A stretch of 64,000 nt of DNA from contig CP054180.1 of assembly GCA_015709635.1 (NCBI GenBank), positions 310,001 through 374,000 of the forward strand, read 5' to 3'. How positions within the stretch are numbered: position 1 is the stretch's first letter; the number at the start of each line of letters is the position of its first letter. The translations under genes and the position numbers were made by a program. This document shows, one piece after another, positions 10,979 through 19,266 of the stretch. The notes under the pieces were generated by a model, which saw nothing but the letters and a program-made list of their open reading frames with translations, did no database searches and was not told the origin of the DNA. This DNA is from Gammaproteobacteria bacterium (GTDB lineage: Bacteria > Pseudomonadota > Gammaproteobacteria > Burkholderiales > Nitrosomonadaceae).

Positions 10979-12430
10979 ATGATTCGAAGAACAAAAATCG
11001 TAGCGACACTGGGACCCGCCTGTAACAATCCTAAAATATTGGATCGCCTCATCCGGGCCGGTGTCGATGTTGTTCGGATCAATTTTTCTCACGGCACGCG
11101 CGAACAGCATATCGAATTTGCCGAAATGACGCGTTCGTTGGCGCGCGCTGCGGGACTTACGGTGGGTGTGCTGGCCGATTTGCAAGGGCCGAAAATCCGC
11201 GTCGGCAAATTTGAGCACGGCAAAATCCGGCTTGAGGTCGGCGATCAGTTCATTCTGGATGCCAATTGTGAACTGGGTAATCAGGAACGGGTCGGGCTGG
11301 ATTACAAGGAACTGCCGAACGATCTGGAGACCGGCGCCACGCTGATGCTCGACGATGGTCGCATTGTATTGGGTGTGTCTCATGTCAAAGGTCACCAAGT
11401 ATTTTGCGTGGTCGAGCAAGGCGGCATCCTGTCGAACAATAAAGGTATTAACCGCAAAGGCGGCGGGCTCGGCGCACCGGCGCTGACCAGCAAGGATCTG
11501 GAAGATATCAAAACCGCTGCGGAATTGGGTGCGGATTATCTGGCCGTATCGTTTGTGCGCTCCGGCGATGATATCCGTCAGGCGCGCGCATTGTTGCAGG
11601 AAGCGGGCGGCAGAGGCATGGTCATGGCCAAGATCGAACGTTCCGAAGCCATTCTGGCGTTGGACGATATTCTCGAAGCATCGGATGCGATCATGGTGGC
11701 ACGCGGTGACTTGGCAGTCGAAGTCGGCGATGCCGCCGTTCCGGCGCTGCAAAAACGGATGATCCGCTCGGCGCGGGCCAACAATAAAACCGTTGTTACC
11801 GCTACGCAAATGATGGAATCGATGATTACCAATCCGATTCCGACGCGCGCTGAAGTTTCCGATGTGGCCAACGCGGTGTTGGATGGCACCGATGCGGTGA
11901 TGCTGTCGGCGGAATCCGCCGCTGGTGAATATCCGGTGGAAGCGGTCGAAGCGATGGCCAGAGTTTGCCTGGAAGCGGAAAAGGAATATCTGGTCAATAC
12001 CGACCGACGGATGCAGAATATTAACCCGGCCACGATCGAAGAAGCGATCGCTCGCGCGACGATGCATACGGCCAGCGGTTTACAGATTCGCGCCATTGCC
12101 GCGTTGACGCAAAGCGGTGTGACGGCATTGCTGATGTCGCGGCGGAGCTCCAAAGTACCTATTTTCGCATTGAGTCCGAATGAAGAAACGCGCCGGCGGG
12201 TGACATTGTTCCGCGGCGTTTATCCGGTGGAGTTCGGTGCGGGATTGAACGATCCGGAAGAAATTCTGAATCTGGCGGAACAGGAATTGCTCAATCGCGG
12301 TGTGGTGCGAGCGGGCGATATCATGGTGATGACGATCGGTGAACCGGTCGGTAAAACTGGCGGCACCAATACGATGAAAATTATCAGGGTCGGTGAGTGG
12401 AAAACGAGACAAGGCATTGATGCAACTTGA
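10979..12430 (+). CDS. pyk: Pyruvate kinase
   Basis: Converts phosphoenolpyruvate and ADP to pyruvate and ATP. It has 483 residues, close to bacterial pyruvate kinases. Signatures are RRTKIVATLGPACNN at the N-terminus, VVRINFSHGT, the active-site segment MAKIERSEAI with the catalytic Lys, and VVTATQMMESM. The C-terminal alpha/beta allosteric domain (about 350-475) is complete. It is placed between pgk and fba, so carbon fixed by the Calvin cycle can be drawn off as pyruvate from the same transcription unit. The long antisense reading frame over this gene is a codon shadow. Confidence 0.97.
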   Translation: MIRRTKIVATLGPACNNPKILDRLIRAGVDVVRINFSHGTREQHIEFAEMTRSLARAAGLTVGVLADLQGPKIRVGKFEHGKIRLEVGDQFILDANCELGNQERVGLDYKELPNDLETGATLMLDDGRIVLGVSHVKGHQVFCVVEQGGILSNNKGINRKGGGLGAPALTSKDLEDIKTAAELGADYLAVSFVRSGDDIRQARALLQEAGGRGMVMAKIERSEAILALDDILEASDAIMVARGDLAVEVGDAAVPALQKRMIRSARANNKTVVTATQMMESMITNPIPTRAEVSDVANAVLDGTDAVMLSAESAAGEYPVEAVEAMARVCLEAEKEYLVNTDRRMQNINPATIEEAIARATMHTASGLQIRAIAALTQSGVTALLMSRRSSKVPIFALSPNEETRRRVTLFRGVYPVEFGAGLNDPEEILNLAEQELLNRGVVRAGDIMVMTIGEPVGKTGGTNTMKIIRVGEWKTRQGIDAT

Positions 12431-12559
12431 ACTACCGGTTGCATCGCTGTCCGGATAAGCGCACCGGCGATCACGCAAAAACAATCTAGCGGTATTCATG
12501 CAACATAATCGCTATACTAACGATTATAAAATTTTATCAAGTAAATATAGGAGATCTAA

Positions 12560-13624
12560 ATGGCACTCGTATCACTAAGACAATTACTCGATCATGCGGC
12601 GGAAAACGGTTACGGCTTGCCGGCTTTCAACGTCAACAATCTGGAGCAGATCCAAGCGATCATGCAAGCGGCGGATGAATGCAATAGCCCGGTGATCATG
12701 CAAGGTTCGGCCGGTGCGCGGAAATATGCCGGTGAAGCATTTTTGCGTCATTTGATTGAGGCAGCCGTCGAATCCTATCCGCATATACCGATTGTGATGC
12801 ATCAGGATCATGGTGCTTCTCCCTCCGTTTGCGTTAACGCGATCCGTAGCGGTTTCTCAAGCGTCATGATGGACGGCTCATTGCAAACAGACGCCAAAAC
12901 ACCATCTACTTACGAATACAACGTCAATGTTACAGCCGATGTCGTTAACATCGCGCACTCTGTTGGCGTATCGGTAGAGGGCGAACTGGGTTGCCTGGGT
13001 TCTCTGGAATCCGGCATGGGTGAAGCCGAAGACGGCCACGGCGCGGAAGGCGTGTTATCGCATGATCAACTGTTGACCGATCCGGAAGAAGCCGCCGACT
13101 TTGTGCGAAAAACCGGCGTGGATGCACTGGCAATCGCTATCGGAACTTCGCACGGCGCATATAAATTTACCCGCAAACCCACCGGCGATATTCTGGCGAT
13201 CCAACGCATCAAAGAAATTCACGCGCGCATTCCCAATACCCACCTGGTTATGCACGGCTCCAGCTCGGTACCGCAAGAATGGCTGGAAATCATCCGCCAA
13301 TTCGGCGGTGACATCAAAGAAACCTATGGTGTTCCAGTCGAAGAAATTCAACAAGGGATCAAGTATGGCGTGCGTAAAGTCAATATCGACACGGATATCC
13401 GCCTGGCGATGACCGGCGCGATCCGCCGCAGTCTGGAAAAAGACAAAAGCAATTTCGACCCGCGCAAATTCTTGAAAGAAGCAACCGCAGCGGCCAAAGA
13501 CATTTGTAAAGCACGCTTCGAAGCCTTCGGCTGCGCCGGACAGGCCGGAAAAATTAAGCCAATTTCTCTGGAAAGTATGGCAAATCGCTATGCTAAAGGC
13601 GAATTGAACGCGGTTATTAAGTAG
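12560..13624 (+). CDS. fba: Class II fructose-bisphosphate aldolase
   Basis: Zinc-dependent aldolase of 354 residues that joins dihydroxyacetone phosphate with glyceraldehyde 3-phosphate, or with erythrose 4-phosphate to give sedoheptulose bisphosphate in the Calvin cycle. Visible features are [18 protein letters not shown] at the N-terminus, the zinc-binding His in VMHQDHGAS, and [13 protein letters not shown]. The length matches the CbbA-type subfamily of autotrophic proteobacteria. The start is supported by AGGAG six bases upstream. The 129-base upstream gap contains a TATACT hexamer (12513-12518) that may be a -10 element but has no good -35 partner. It is the last gene of the carbon block. 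Confidence 0.96.
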   Translation: MALVSLRQLLDHAAENGYGLPAFNVNNLEQIQAIMQAADECNSPVIMQGSAGARKYAGEAFLRHLIEAAVESYPHIPIVMHQDHGASPSVCVNAIRSGFSSVMMDGSLQTDAKTPSTYEYNVNVTADVVNIAHSVGVSVEGELGCLGSLESGMGEAEDGHGAEGVLSHDQLLTDPEEAADFVRKTGVDALAIAIGTSHGAYKFTRKPTGDILAIQRIKEIHARIPNTHLVMHGSSSVPQEWLEIIRQFGGDIKETYGVPVEEIQQGIKYGVRKVNIDTDIRLAMTGAIRRSLEKDKSNFDPRKFLKEATAAAKDICKARFEAFGCAGQAGKIKPISLESMANRYAKGELNAVIK

Positions 13625-13650
13625 TCTCATCACATCAGCAGCCAATAGAA

Positions 13651-13691
13651 CCATCATGAGTTGTAGAATTTAATTTGTACGCTCATGATGG
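13651..13691 (+). repeat. Perfect 10-base inverted repeat after fba
   Basis: CCATCATGAG (13651-13660) and CTCATGATGG (13682-13691) form a perfect stem with a 21-base loop. There is no T run, so terminator function is uncertain. It sits at the left edge of the AT-rich restriction-modification insert and could equally mark an insertion boundary. Confidence 0.45.
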
Positions 13692-13803
13692 AACAAGGCC
13701 AAAAAGTTGTTTCAGCAGCACTTCATAAACTTTATTATTCGTTTGCATCATGGCTGGCTTCACTATGTTCTAGCTAGGCGATTATGAAATTAATGGGGAT
13801 TTC

Positions 13804-14394
13804 ATGGGTATTGAATTGCTTCCGGATTTCGTTCGAGAAAAGTATGAAGTGCACGAATGGAAGCATGCCTGCGCAATCTTAAAGGAGGATTTTCCTACCG
13901 AGTGGAATGACATATTGTCAGTTCTGAAAGATTTTCGCTTGAAAAAGAGCTGGATTACAAATCCAGGTGGTAGAAAATCAAAGGTTTCTGAATTTATAGA
14001 CACATATCTCTATGCGCGCGGGTGGGTTGAGAAAGAATTTCAAACACAAGTTGTCGTTGATCAAAATGTGATGGATGCGCCGACGCATAAAGTAGATTGT
14101 TTCCGGAATCGTGTGGCACTAGAAATTGAGTGGAACAATAAAGATCCTTTCTTCGACCGGGATTTGAATAACTTCCGGCTTCTTTTTGATCTGCGTGCAA
14201 TTAGTGTGGGCGTCATAATCACGCGCTGTGATAATCTTCAGGATATATTCAATGAGCTCGGTAGGGGAAGTTCCTATGGAGCTTCAACGACGCACATGAG
14301 CAAGCTTCTGCCGCGCATCATGGGTGGGAGTGGAGCAGGTTGTCCGCTGCTCGTGTTTGGGATTTCAAAATCACTTTATATTGAGGATGAATAA
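13804..14394 (+). CDS. BglII/BstYI-family type II restriction endonuclease
   Basis: Predicted DNA-cleaving enzyme of 196 residues. The core reads VDCFRNRVALEIEWNNKDPF, followed by DRDLNNFRLLFDLRAISVGVIITRC. This is the acidic metal-binding arrangement and following helix seen in the BglII family; the Asp of VDCF and the Glu of LEIEW are the likely metal ligands. Known members cut AGATCT or RGATCY, but specificity cannot be inferred here. The gene is clearly AT-richer than its neighbours and stops two bases before an adenine methylase gene, so the pair reads as a complete type II restriction-modification system acquired by transfer. The start at 13804 has only a weak GGGG upstream. No controller (C) gene is present. 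Confidence 0.82.
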   Translation: MGIELLPDFVREKYEVHEWKHACAILKEDFPTEWNDILSVLKDFRLKKSWITNPGGRKSKVSEFIDTYLYARGWVEKEFQTQVVVDQNVMDAPTHKVDCFRNRVALEIEWNNKDPFFDRDLNNFRLLFDLRAISVGVIITRCDNLQDIFNELGRGSSYGASTTHMSKLLPRIMGGSGAGCPLLVFGISKSLYIEDE

Positions 14395-14396
14395 TT

Positions 14397-15044
14397 ATGA
14401 ACGCATCAGATGATCTCTTAGAGAGTGTTGGAAAGAGAAAATTTGCATCCGTTCTAGCGGATCCGCCTTGGCAGTTTCAAAACAGAACTGGAAAAATGGC
14501 ACCTGAACATAAACGGCTTTCCAGGTATCCGACAATGACATTGCAGGAAATCAAAGATTTGCCAGTTGAGGCCATTGTTAGTGAAACTGCACATCTTTAT
14601 CTATGGGTTCCAAATGCCTTACTTGCGGATGGTTTGCAGGTTATGGAACATTGGGGTTTTACGTATAAGACAAACTTGATTTGGTATAAAGTGAGAAAAG
14701 ATGGTGGGCCGGATAGAAGGGGGGTTGGTTTTTATTTCAGGAATGTCACTGAAATGATTCTTTTTGGCGTAAGAGGGAAGAATGCTCGCACATTACAGCC
14801 GGGGAGAAGTCAAGAAAACATTATCTCAACACAGAAGAGAGAACATAGCCGGAAACCGGATGAGCAATATGAGATTATAGAAGCATGCAGTCCCGGTCCA
14901 TACATTGAGCTTTTTGCAAGAGGTCCAAGGAAAGGCTGGGTTGGGTGGGGAAATCAAGCAGATGACTACACACCTAATTGGGATACATATTCTAATCATT
15001 CGCAATCAAATGTTATTTCACTTAAGCAAAAGCGATTGTTTTAA
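14397..15044 (+). CDS. MT-A70 family adenine-N6 DNA methyltransferase
   Basis: Modification enzyme of 215 residues that should protect host DNA from the upstream nuclease. The catalytic motif is DPPW in ASVLADPPWQFQNRTG. The MT-A70 landmarks YPTMTLQEIKDLPV, HLYLWVPNALL, NLIWYKVRKDGG and the C-terminal ELFARGPRKGWVGWGNQ are all present. The MT-A70 fold makes N6-methyladenine. By contrast the methylase paired with BglII itself makes N4-methylcytosine, so this nuclease and methylase are an unusual pairing if the recognition site is BglII-like. The ATG lies two bases after the nuclease stop codon, implying one transcript. The gene is AT-rich and the 69 bases after it hold no clear terminator. Confidence 0.88.
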   Translation: MNASDDLLESVGKRKFASVLADPPWQFQNRTGKMAPEHKRLSRYPTMTLQEIKDLPVEAIVSETAHLYLWVPNALLADGLQVMEHWGFTYKTNLIWYKVRKDGGPDRRGVGFYFRNVTEMILFGVRGKNARTLQPGRSQENIISTQKREHSRKPDEQYEIIEACSPGPYIELFARGPRKGWVGWGNQADDYTPNWDTYSNHSQSNVISLKQKRLF

Positions 15045-15113
15045 ATGCGGCCTCTGAAATAATTTAGAAGAATATCAATAATTTCTCATTTAGTTAAAAG
15101 ATTCTCACGTTAA

Positions 15114-15392
15114 TTAAGATTGTTCTTTCGGAGGCACATACCCCGCCGCCTGCTCCGCACCTTCCCCAAAAAAATGCGCTTCCATTTGTTCCGCTAGATA
15201 TTTCCGTGCTTTGGCGTCTGAGAGATTCAAACGGTTTTCGTTGACCAGCGTGGTTTGGTGTTTGATCCACTGACTCCAGGCTTCCTTGGAGACATTCTCA
15301 AAAATTCGTTTGCCCAGTTCGCCGGGGTAGGTTTGAAAATCCAGGCCTTCGGCTTCGCGGCCTAGTTTGATGCATTTCACCATTCTTGCCAT
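15114..15392 (-). CDS. yggX: Probable Fe(2+)-trafficking protein YggX
   Basis: Small cytoplasmic protein (92 residues from the chosen start) that in E. coli and Salmonella protects iron-sulfur clusters and lowers oxidative damage. The family core is easy to see: [19 protein letters not shown], then [18 protein letters not shown], and the C-terminal GYVPPKEQ. I start at the ATG at 15392 ([11 protein letters not shown]); a further ATG at 15383 is also possible, and the six extra residues from 15410 are not found in the family. The conserved Cys after MVK is the functional thiol. Its upstream region (higher coordinates) is occupied by a MITE-like repeat, which may contribute to its promoter. Confidence 0.94.
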   Translation of the reverse strand: MARMVKCIKLGREAEGLDFQTYPGELGKRIFENVSKEAWSQWIKHQTTLVNENRLNLSDAKARKYLAEQMEAHFFGEGAEQAAGYVPPKEQS

Positions 15393-15422
15393 TTGCTGTA
15401 TCCACTCCAAGTCGATTAAGGA

Positions 15423-15556
15423 AGCTCTGAAAAACTACTGCGCTTGGTTTTGCTGTGTTGAGATCAAGCTCAAAATGCTCATTTACAACTTGTAAACTGC
15501 GCTTCTCGCCTGATTCCGCCTTGCCCTGACCGTCGCTCGCTACTTTTTTCAGAGCT
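15423..15556. mobile_element. MITE-like element with 12-base terminal inverted repeats
   Basis: A 134-base non-coding unit bounded by AGCTCTGAAAAA (15423-15434) and its exact reverse complement (15545-15556). It contains an internal palindrome TTTACAACTTGTAAA (15482-15496) and no reading frame of note. Size, perfect ends and lack of coding capacity fit a miniature inverted-repeat element mobilised in trans. I see no clear target duplication. It lies between argA and yggX, about 30 bases upstream of yggX. Confidence 0.6.
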
Positions 15557-15645
15557 ATCTTAAAGATATTCAGGAAGAAAAAGAACCGGCATTATGAAAC
15601 GTTCGTTTGGCTGAGTAAACTATCCCGGTGAATTTTCTTTGCGCA

Positions 15646-16962
15646 TTACAAATGCTTGATTAGCACTTTCGAGCGGCGCTGGTAGTTATATAAATTCTGT
15701 TTGGTTTTCGGCAATTCGGCAGGGGTGGCCTGGTTGAAGCCGTGTTCGATGAACCAATGCGTGGCGTGCGTGGTGAGCACGAACAGTTTGTGGATGCCCT
15801 GCGCGATGGTTTTGTTTTCGATATGTTTGAGCAGGTGTTCGCCGTGTCCTTGGTCGCGGTAGTCCGTGTGGATCGCCAAGCAGGCGAGTTCACAGGCATT
15901 TTCTTCGGGGAACGGATACAGTGCCGCGCAGCCGAGGATGATGCCGTCGTGCTCAAAAACGGTAAAACGGTCGATTTCAATTTCAAGCAACTCACGCCCG
16001 CGTCTGACCAGAATGCCTTCGGCTTCGAGCGGTTCGATCAGTTGCAGGATTCCGCCGACATCGTCGATACGCGCTTTGCGCAGCGCTTGCAGCGTTTCCT
16101 GCGAGATCATGCAACCGATGCCGTCGTGCGTAAACAGTTCCTGGATGATGGCGCCGTCGATATGCCGGCTGACCAGATGCGCGCGCGTCACACCCAATTC
16201 ACAGGCTTTGGTCGCGTATTGCAGCGATGACCGGATCGCATCCGGTATTGGCGCTGCTGCTGCCGGTGCTTTGTTTTCCAGCAGCAATTTACTTTCCGGC
16301 AAGGTGAGTTCGCGCGGCAATACAGCGGTATCGGCGTTATCCAGCAGAAGAATCAGTTTCTCGGCGTGGAGTGCGATGGCGGTCTCAGACGCCACATTTT
16401 CCATCGTCAAGTTAAAAATCTCGCCGGTGGGCGAGTAGCCCAGCGGCGAAATCAGCACTACATCGCCTTGTTCCAGGCGCGAGTGAATCGCCGGTGCGTT
16501 GATTTTGCGCACTTTGCCGGTATGCATCAGGTCGATGCCCTGAATGACGCCGTATGGACAAGCGGTGACGAAATTTCCGCTGGTCACGCGGATGGCGGCA
16601 TTGGCCATCGGTGAATTGGGCAAACCCATCGACAGCAAGGCGGCGATCTCGTGGTGCACGCGCCCGACCGATTCCTTGACGCACTGCAACGCGGCGGGGT
16701 CGGTGACGCGCATGCCCATGACGGTTTGCGTTTCCAGTTGCGACTCATCCAGGCGCAGTTGAATTTGCGGACGCGCACCGTGCACCAATACCAAACGAAC
16801 ACCGAGACTGGCGAGCAAGTTGACGTCATGAATGAAATTGACAAAAGTTGCATTCGTGACCATTTCGCCGCTGAACCCGATGACGAAGGTTTTTCCTCTG
16901 AACGCGTTGATATATGGGGCGACCGAGCGGAACCAGGCGACAAATTCGGCGGGTGTGTTCAT
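15646..16962 (-). CDS. argA: Amino-acid N-acetyltransferase (N-acetylglutamate synthase)
   Basis: Catalyses the first step of arginine synthesis, acetyl-CoA plus glutamate to N-acetylglutamate. The N-terminal amino-acid-kinase-like domain (about 1-285) begins FVAWFRSVAPYINAFRGKTF and holds the arginine feedback site. The C-terminal GNAT acetyltransferase domain (about 290-438) shows LACLAIHTDYRDQGHGEHLL, its acetyl-CoA loop. I chose the ATG at 16962 (MNTPAEF), giving 438 residues against 443 in E. coli. The reading frame continues upstream, with an ATG at 16992, but that would run into rsmE. The gene probably follows rsmE on one transcript. Confidence 0.96.
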   Translation of the reverse strand: MNTPAEFVAWFRSVAPYINAFRGKTFVIGFSGEMVTNATFVNFIHDVNLLASLGVRLVLVHGARPQIQLRLDESQLETQTVMGMRVTDPAALQCVKESVGRVHHEIAALLSMGLPNSPMANAAIRVTSGNFVTACPYGVIQGIDLMHTGKVRKINAPAIHSRLEQGDVVLISPLGYSPTGEIFNLTMENVASETAIALHAEKLILLLDNADTAVLPRELTLPESKLLLENKAPAAAAPIPDAIRSSLQYATKACELGVTRAHLVSRHIDGAIIQELFTHDGIGCMISQETLQALRKARIDDVGGILQLIEPLEAEGILVRRGRELLEIEIDRFTVFEHDGIILGCAALYPFPEENACELACLAIHTDYRDQGHGEHLLKHIENKTIAQGIHKLFVLTTHATHWFIEHGFNQATPAELPKTKQNLYNYQRRSKVLIKHL

Positions 16963-17000
16963 GGTGATTGAAGATTGGGAGTTTCTGTTCATCAGATCGA

Positions 17001-17747
17001 TTAAAAATCGCCCCATAAAGTCTGTAATGCGGCGATTGCCGCCAAAGCGGCACTTTCGGTACGCAGGATGCGTTTTCCCAAACGCACTGGAATGAAACCG
17101 GTGTGCAAAACGGCCGCTTCCTCTTCCGGCGTAAACCCGCCTTCGGGGCCGATCACGAGCGCCAGATTTGCATCGGCAGAAGGTTTTGCAATGCTGTGTA
17201 AGCTTTGTGTGGCTGTTGTGGATAGCATCAGGGACAGATCGTTGGGCGATTTGTCCGCTTTTTTCCGGCTCAACCACTCGGGCAGCGTCATCAATGGCGA
17301 TACTGGCGGCACATAATTTCTGCCGCATTGCTCACACGCGGAAACGGCGATTTTTTGCCAATGTTGCTGACGCTTGCTGGCGCGTTCGCCGGATAGGTGC
17401 ACGATACTGCGCGCCGTGGAAACCGGTTGTATGCGTGTCACACCCAGCTCCACCGCTTTCTGTATGATCCAATCCATTTTTTCATTGACGCAGACTGCTT
17501 GCGCAAGCTCGATCGACAATGGCGATTCGCAGTCGGTGTCGTGATAGGTGCCGACCAGAACCGTCGTGCCAGATTTGTTGGCTTGGTCGATGTGCGCCGA
17601 GAATTCACCGCCGCGCCCGTTGAACAGCGTAACCGCGTCGCCTTTTTTTAGCCGCAGTACTTGTGCGGCATGACGCTGATTGGTATCGGATAACGCGACG
17701 AGTTGTCCGGTGGCGATTTCATCGGGGTGATAGAAGCGCGCATGCAT
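17001..17747 (-). CDS. rsmE: 16S rRNA (uracil-1498-N3)-methyltransferase RsmE
   Basis: Methylates U1498 of 16S rRNA. The 248-residue protein has the N-terminal PUA-like domain (about 1-75, beginning MHARFYHPDE) and a C-terminal SPOUT (knotted) methyltransferase domain. The SAM-binding knot is seen in LVIGPEGGFTPEEE and LGKRILRTESAALAA. Length matches E. coli RsmE (243). It is transcribed away from the thioredoxin-like gene across a 161-base divergent region, and argA lies 38 bases downstream on the same strand, so rsmE-argA are probably cotranscribed. Confidence 0.96.
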   Translation of the reverse strand: MHARFYHPDEIATGQLVALSDTNQRHAAQVLRLKKGDAVTLFNGRGGEFSAHIDQANKSGTTVLVGTYHDTDCESPLSIELAQAVCVNEKMDWIIQKAVELGVTRIQPVSTARSIVHLSGERASKRQQHWQKIAVSACEQCGRNYVPPVSPLMTLPEWLSRKKADKSPNDLSLMLSTTATQSLHSIAKPSADANLALVIGPEGGFTPEEEAAVLHTGFIPVRLGKRILRTESAALAAIAALQTLWGDF

Positions 17748-17908
17748 GATGGGAGTTTAGCCGGGGTAAGTAACCAATTCGATAAATAGACTCATGATAA
17801 TATAGCACGTTATGCATCCGGCATTGTCTGACCGCTGTTTCGTTTCTTGAACGCGGCAAGCTGGAACAACGATTTTTAAGAATATCATCAATTGTAGGAG
17901 AAAAAGAC

Positions 17909-18466
17909 ATGGCAAGTTTGGAAACACCCGTCTGCGACTTCGGTTGGAAAGCGCTTGATTTTGATTTATTGGGCGTCGACGGCAAGCGCTATAACCTGGC
18001 TTCGGCAAAAGGCGAGAACGGTTTGCTGGTGATGTTCATCTGCAACCATTGCCCGTATGTGAAAGCGGTGCAGGATCGCATTATCCGCGATGTGAATGAG
18101 TTGAAGCCGCACGGCATCAATGCTATCGCCATCATGTCAAACGATCCGGCCGATTATCCGGAAGATTCGTTCGAGAATATGGCGCTGATCGCGAAAAAAC
18201 TGGATTATCCTTTTCTTTATGTGTGGGACGAAACGCAAGACATAGCGAAGAGATATGGTGCGGTATGCACGCCCGATTTTTTTGGTTTTAACAGCAAATT
18301 GGAGTTGCAGTACCGCGGGCGGCTGGATGCGTCGCGTAAGGAAGCCGCGCCTGCCGATGTGCGCCGCGATTTGTTCGAAGCTATGCTGCAAGTGGCCAAA
18401 ACCGGCCGCGGTCCGGCGGAGCAAATCCCGAGCATCGGTTGTTCGATCAAGTGGCGTGCGGAGTAA
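17909..18466 (+). CDS. Thioredoxin-like (AhpC/TSA-type) redox protein
   Basis: Cytoplasmic thioredoxin-fold protein of 185 residues with no signal peptide. The redox site reads FICNHCPYVKAVQ, a CxxC (Cys-Asn-His-Cys) placed at the start of the first helix. A peroxiredoxin-type fold continues through DFFGFNSKLELQYRGRLDASR. Members of this group are annotated as thioredoxin-family or alkyl-hydroperoxide-reductase-like proteins, but the physiological substrate is unknown. The start at 17909 is supported by AGGAG eight bases upstream. The next gene starts two bases after the stop codon. Confidence 0.85.
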   Translation: MASLETPVCDFGWKALDFDLLGVDGKRYNLASAKGENGLLVMFICNHCPYVKAVQDRIIRDVNELKPHGINAIAIMSNDPADYPEDSFENMALIAKKLDYPFLYVWDETQDIAKRYGAVCTPDFFGFNSKLELQYRGRLDASRKEAAPADVRRDLFEAMLQVAKTGRGPAEQIPSIGCSIKWRAE

Positions 18467-18468
18467 AT

Positions 18469-19257
18469 GTGCTGGAAAAAGTGATCACGGCGGTAAAAGA
18501 AGTCGCGCAGCAAGACGTCATGCCGCGTTATCTGCAAGTAGACCGGCAGATCAAATCGGACGGCAGCTTTTTTACCGAAGCGGATGTGGCAGCGCAAAAA
18601 GCGTTGCTGGGTAAATTGCAGGCGATCCATCCCGCCGCTGCGATGGGCGAGGAAATGACCGAAGCGGAGCAGAAGGCACAATGGACCAAGGGGCAGTCCG
18701 GATTGTGGAGTATCGATCCGATTGACGGCACGTCCAATTTTCTCAATGGATTGCCTTATTTCGCCATTTCCGTGGCTTTCATGGAACAGGGTAAAAGTGT
18801 TCTGGGGGTGATTTACAACCCGGTGACTGACGAAATGTTTTACGCCACCAAAGGCGGCGGTGCTTTCTTGAACGGCGTCGCATTACCGTTAAAGAAGCAT
18901 GTGCCGGCATTATCCGGTGCCATGGCCAATGTGGACTTGAAGCGGCTGGACCGGAAATTTGCCGCCATAGTGGCTGCCTATCCGCCGTTTGCCTCGCAGC
19001 GCAACTTCGGTGCGTGCGCACTGGAATGGTGTTATACCGCCGCCGGTTATTTTGATTTGTATTTGCACGGCGGGCAGAAGCCGTGGGATTACGGCGCGGG
19101 TTCCTTGATTCTCGCTGAAGCGGGCGGACATATGTGCGGCTTCGAACAGGACGACTACTGGGCGGGATCGCCGTGGCAACGGTCTGTGATAGCGGCACTG
19201 AATCCCGGGTTATTTGCGCAATGGCGCGACTGGGTGCGCGCGAACCGGAAAGGATAA
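18469..19257 (+). CDS. Inositol-monophosphatase-family phosphatase
   Basis: Metal-dependent sugar-phosphate or histidinol-phosphate phosphatase of 262 residues. All metal-binding motifs are intact: GEEM (Glu pair), SIDPIDGTSNFLNG, and the C-terminal WDYGAGSLILAEAGG. I favour the GTG at 18469, just after the previous stop codon, because GGAG (18460-18463) precedes it with a 5-base spacer. A TTG at 18439 in the same frame would overlap the thioredoxin-like gene. The exact substrate cannot be read; histidinol phosphate, inositol phosphate and other sugar phosphates are all used within this family. It is cotranscribed with the thioredoxin-like gene and probably trkA. Confidence 0.88.
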   Translation: MLEKVITAVKEVAQQDVMPRYLQVDRQIKSDGSFFTEADVAAQKALLGKLQAIHPAAAMGEEMTEAEQKAQWTKGQSGLWSIDPIDGTSNFLNGLPYFAISVAFMEQGKSVLGVIYNPVTDEMFYATKGGGAFLNGVALPLKKHVPALSGAMANVDLKRLDRKFAAIVAAYPPFASQRNFGACALEWCYTAAGYFDLYLHGGQKPWDYGAGSLILAEAGGHMCGFEQDDYWAGSPWQRSVIAALNPGLFAQWRDWVRANRKG

Positions 19258-19266
19258 ACCGTTCCA

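Noticed and set aside
10964..12067. Long antisense reading frame of 367 codons over pyk
   Set aside because: It is the codon shadow of a clear pyruvate kinase gene; the translated sequence is rich in His, Arg and Phe and has no family features.
15646..17328. Full-length 560-codon frame ending at argA
   Set aside because: The first 122 codons overlap rsmE on the same strand in another frame and lack ArgA homology; the real start is at 16962.
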